Positions 62,720 to 64,000 of a DNA stretch of 64,000 nt are shown here, one piece after another. Both the position numbers and the translations under genes were made by a program. How positions within the stretch are numbered: the stretch's first letter is position 1; each line of letters starts with the position of its first letter. Source of the DNA: Flectonema sp. DT1601 (taxonomy: Eukaryota; Euglenozoa; Diplonemea; Diplonemida; Diplonemidae); NCBI GenBank assembly GCA_964019425.1, contig OZ025810.1, forward strand, positions 930,001-994,000, in the 5' to 3' direction. The notes under the pieces were generated by a model. It was not told the DNA's origin and made no database searches. It saw only the letters and a list, made by a program, of their open reading frames with translations.

Positions 62720-64000
62720 ATGCAATCTGAGCAATTGCGAGAGTTGGGTTTACGGTGTGGAGATGTGGTGCTTTTAAAAGGATTAAAAAGGGAAGTTTTT
62801 CAATTTTTAAATGGACGACAAGGAGTTGTTGTTGGATACCGAGACTGTGCTGAACCAAACGGTCAAATTTTAGTAAAGCTTCATAATAGCGATGTGAAAC
62901 AAGCATACGCAATGAGACCAGGAAATGTACAACTGCTACACCGCGTTGAAGAGCAACCAATCCAATTAAAAAACAGAATGCTACGTGAACAACGCAATAT
63001 TGAAAGCATTCAATTGCTAAATCTATCGAATACAACAGGAGGTCAATCCTTATTATGTGAACTTGAAGAAAGTATTAACATGATGGATACCGTACCAGGA
63101 GATCCATTCATCACCCAAACAGGAAATTTAAACACTAGAATCACCTTCGCTGTTATCGAAAGGTGTTGTTGGTACCTCATGGCAGCTGTAACATTACTAC
63201 TAATGACGCTAACAGCGATATCATCATTAAGACCACCAAAACATAGATGGGATCCACTGTGGAAGAATTCGACTGTAAAAAATGCATTCGAAGACGCCGC
63301 AAATACAATTGAAAATGTGCTGTCAGAACATCGGAATATCGCATTTGGAATTTCAGATGCGAATGAGGTTCTTAATCAGTTCGTTCCGATTGTCAAAAGG
63401 AGAATTGATGATTGGTTCACTGCAAGTCAAGATTGTTGTTGGGTTGAAACAGGTTGGTGTACTCCTTATGGACCAGCACCAATAAGAGTTAAATTTTGTC
63501 ACGAAGAGATAGTTGGAGTCAGCGCAGGATTTTGTCAATGTGGAGATGAACGTTTTCTTGGAAAAGCTTGTTCGCGATTACCAAAAGCATTTACTTGTAA
63601 TGAAATATGTTTTCCGAATAAGCAATCACCGAAATTTCCTTCAATACGAGAATTACGAACAGCCTCCTCGACGGAACAAAAAAAAACTGCAGTAGTCGTT
63701 TCCATTGCGACGGAAGGCAATGGAGACATGCTGGCAAACTCATTCAAATCTTTTGAATTTGCAGCAAATTATGAACTAAAGCTTCCTTACGTTGTATTTG
63801 AACCACCTGTACTACGAGGAGGTAAAGAAAGAACACAGAAATCTATTGATGACCAACGGAAACAGATATCTTCAGTGGTGTCAACCGCTGTGACGTTTAA
63901 TACAATGGATGTTGATTCGTGGGATATTCCAAAATTTATAAATAAATCGAAAATTCATTTGGTAAAGAAGAAACATGTTAGTGGAATGACTTCGATGACA
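62720..64000 (+). CDS. Type II membrane GT15-like glycosyltransferase with UBL/SH3-like N-terminus (partial)
   Basis: Open from the ATG at 62720 to the right edge (427 codons, no stop). The AG at 62697-62698 ends a pyrimidine-rich stretch and is taken as the acceptor. Alternatively ATG 62645 could begin a 7-codon exon joined over a 33-nt GTTTGT...AACAG intron. Residues 1-80 have LRELGLRCGDVVLL (end of a UBL fold?) and FLNGRQGVVVGY..., an SH3-like unit. One membrane segment lies at about 147-170 (WYLMAAVTLLLMTLTAISSL). A Cys-rich luminal stem contains GFCQCGDERFLGKAC. From about 321, TAVVVSIATEGNGDMLANSF, KLPYVVFEPP and DSWDIPKFINKSK parallel the start of KRE2/MNT1 alpha-1,2-mannosyltransferases (GT15). 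The catalytic centre lies beyond the edge. An N-glycan or O-mannose role is inference. Confidence 0.6.
   Translation, partial: MQSEQLRELGLRCGDVVLLKGLKREVFQFLNGRQGVVVGYRDCAEPNGQILVKLHNSDVKQAYAMRPGNVQLLHRVEEQPIQLKNRMLREQRNIESIQLLNLSNTTGGQSLLCELEESINMMDTVPGDPFITQTGNLNTRITFAVIERCCWYLMAAVTLLLMTLTAISSLRPPKHRWDPLWKNSTVKNAFEDAANTIENVLSEHRNIAFGISDANEVLNQFVPIVKRRIDDWFTASQDCCWVETGWCTPYGPAPIRVKFCHEEIVGVSAGFCQCGDERFLGKACSRLPKAFTCNEICFPNKQSPKFPSIRELRTASSTEQKKTAVVVSIATEGNGDMLANSFKSFEFAANYELKLPYVVFEPPVLRGGKERTQKSIDDQRKQISSVVSTAVTFNTMDVDSWDIPKFINKSKIHLVKKKHVSGMTSMT

Overview
The window looks like part of the nuclear genome of a flagellated unicellular eukaryote. It is AT-rich, uses the standard stop codons, and has intergenic DNA packed with A and T runs of 10 to 35 nt. 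All of the roughly 21 supported protein genes lie on the + strand, head to tail. Nearly every one has a CAG, TAG or AAG, often behind a pyrimidine-rich stretch, 1 to about 65 nt before its ATG. One-way gene arrays with an acceptor-like AG before each start are typical of polycistronic transcription with spliced-leader trans-splicing, as in Euglenozoa (kinetoplastids, diplonemids) and some dinoflagellates. Six genes also have short cis-introns with a GTATGT or GTTTGT donor. I infer a euglenozoan-like protist; no spliced-leader RNA, rRNA or tRNA gene was found to confirm this.

Layout. 1-2.9 kb: a LINE 3' end inserted in a leucine-rich-repeat (BspA-type) gene remnant, a second LINE 3' end and dispersed repeats. 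2.9-6.8 kb: a large channel-like protein with a degenerate cyclase-like region, a DEP domain and a cyclic-nucleotide-binding fold. 8.9-9.5 kb: a Sec20-like SNARE. 10.1-17.2 kb: a 2367-residue EGF-repeat, multi-pass membrane receptor. 17.6-18.2 kb: ARL5. 20.5-21.7 kb: a class III aminotransferase. 22.3-24.2 kb: an ARL16-like GTPase with an altered P-loop and an unknown acidic protein. 24.7-26.5 kb: an XRN-type exonuclease relative. 27.2-28.9 kb: MORN5 and a Frizzled-CRD-like GPI-type surface protein. 30.9-39.1 kb: an 8 kb gene-poor tract. 39.1-41.7 kb: a YTH-domain protein and a second Frizzled-CRD-like protein. 43.0-47.7 kb: a small mitochondrial-type membrane protein and URB1/NPA1. 48.2-56 kb: a GNAT, a PDZ-like protein with a C-terminal CaaX-like box, a methyltransferase, a double zinc-ribbon protein and a UBL/LIM-like protein. 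56.4-62.5 kb: a Pro-rich/BTB-like protein, a UBL/SAP protein and a zinc-ribbon/PH protein. 62.7 kb to the right edge: a truncated gene joining a UBL/SH3-like N-terminus, a membrane anchor and a GT15-type mannosyltransferase-like domain.

Neighbours do not form a pathway, which fits a constitutive polycistronic unit. Themes are membrane traffic (Sec20-like, ARL5, ARL16-like), RNA handling (XRN-like, YTH, URB1), cilium or flagellum (MORN5, ARL16-like) and cell surface (EGF receptor, two CRD proteins, glycosyltransferase). The most unusual items are the channel chimera, the CRD paralogue pair with a shared intron site, genome-encoded poly(A) leaders abutting start codons, an intron ending in a roughly 210-bp CAA microsatellite, and the edge glycosyltransferase fusion.
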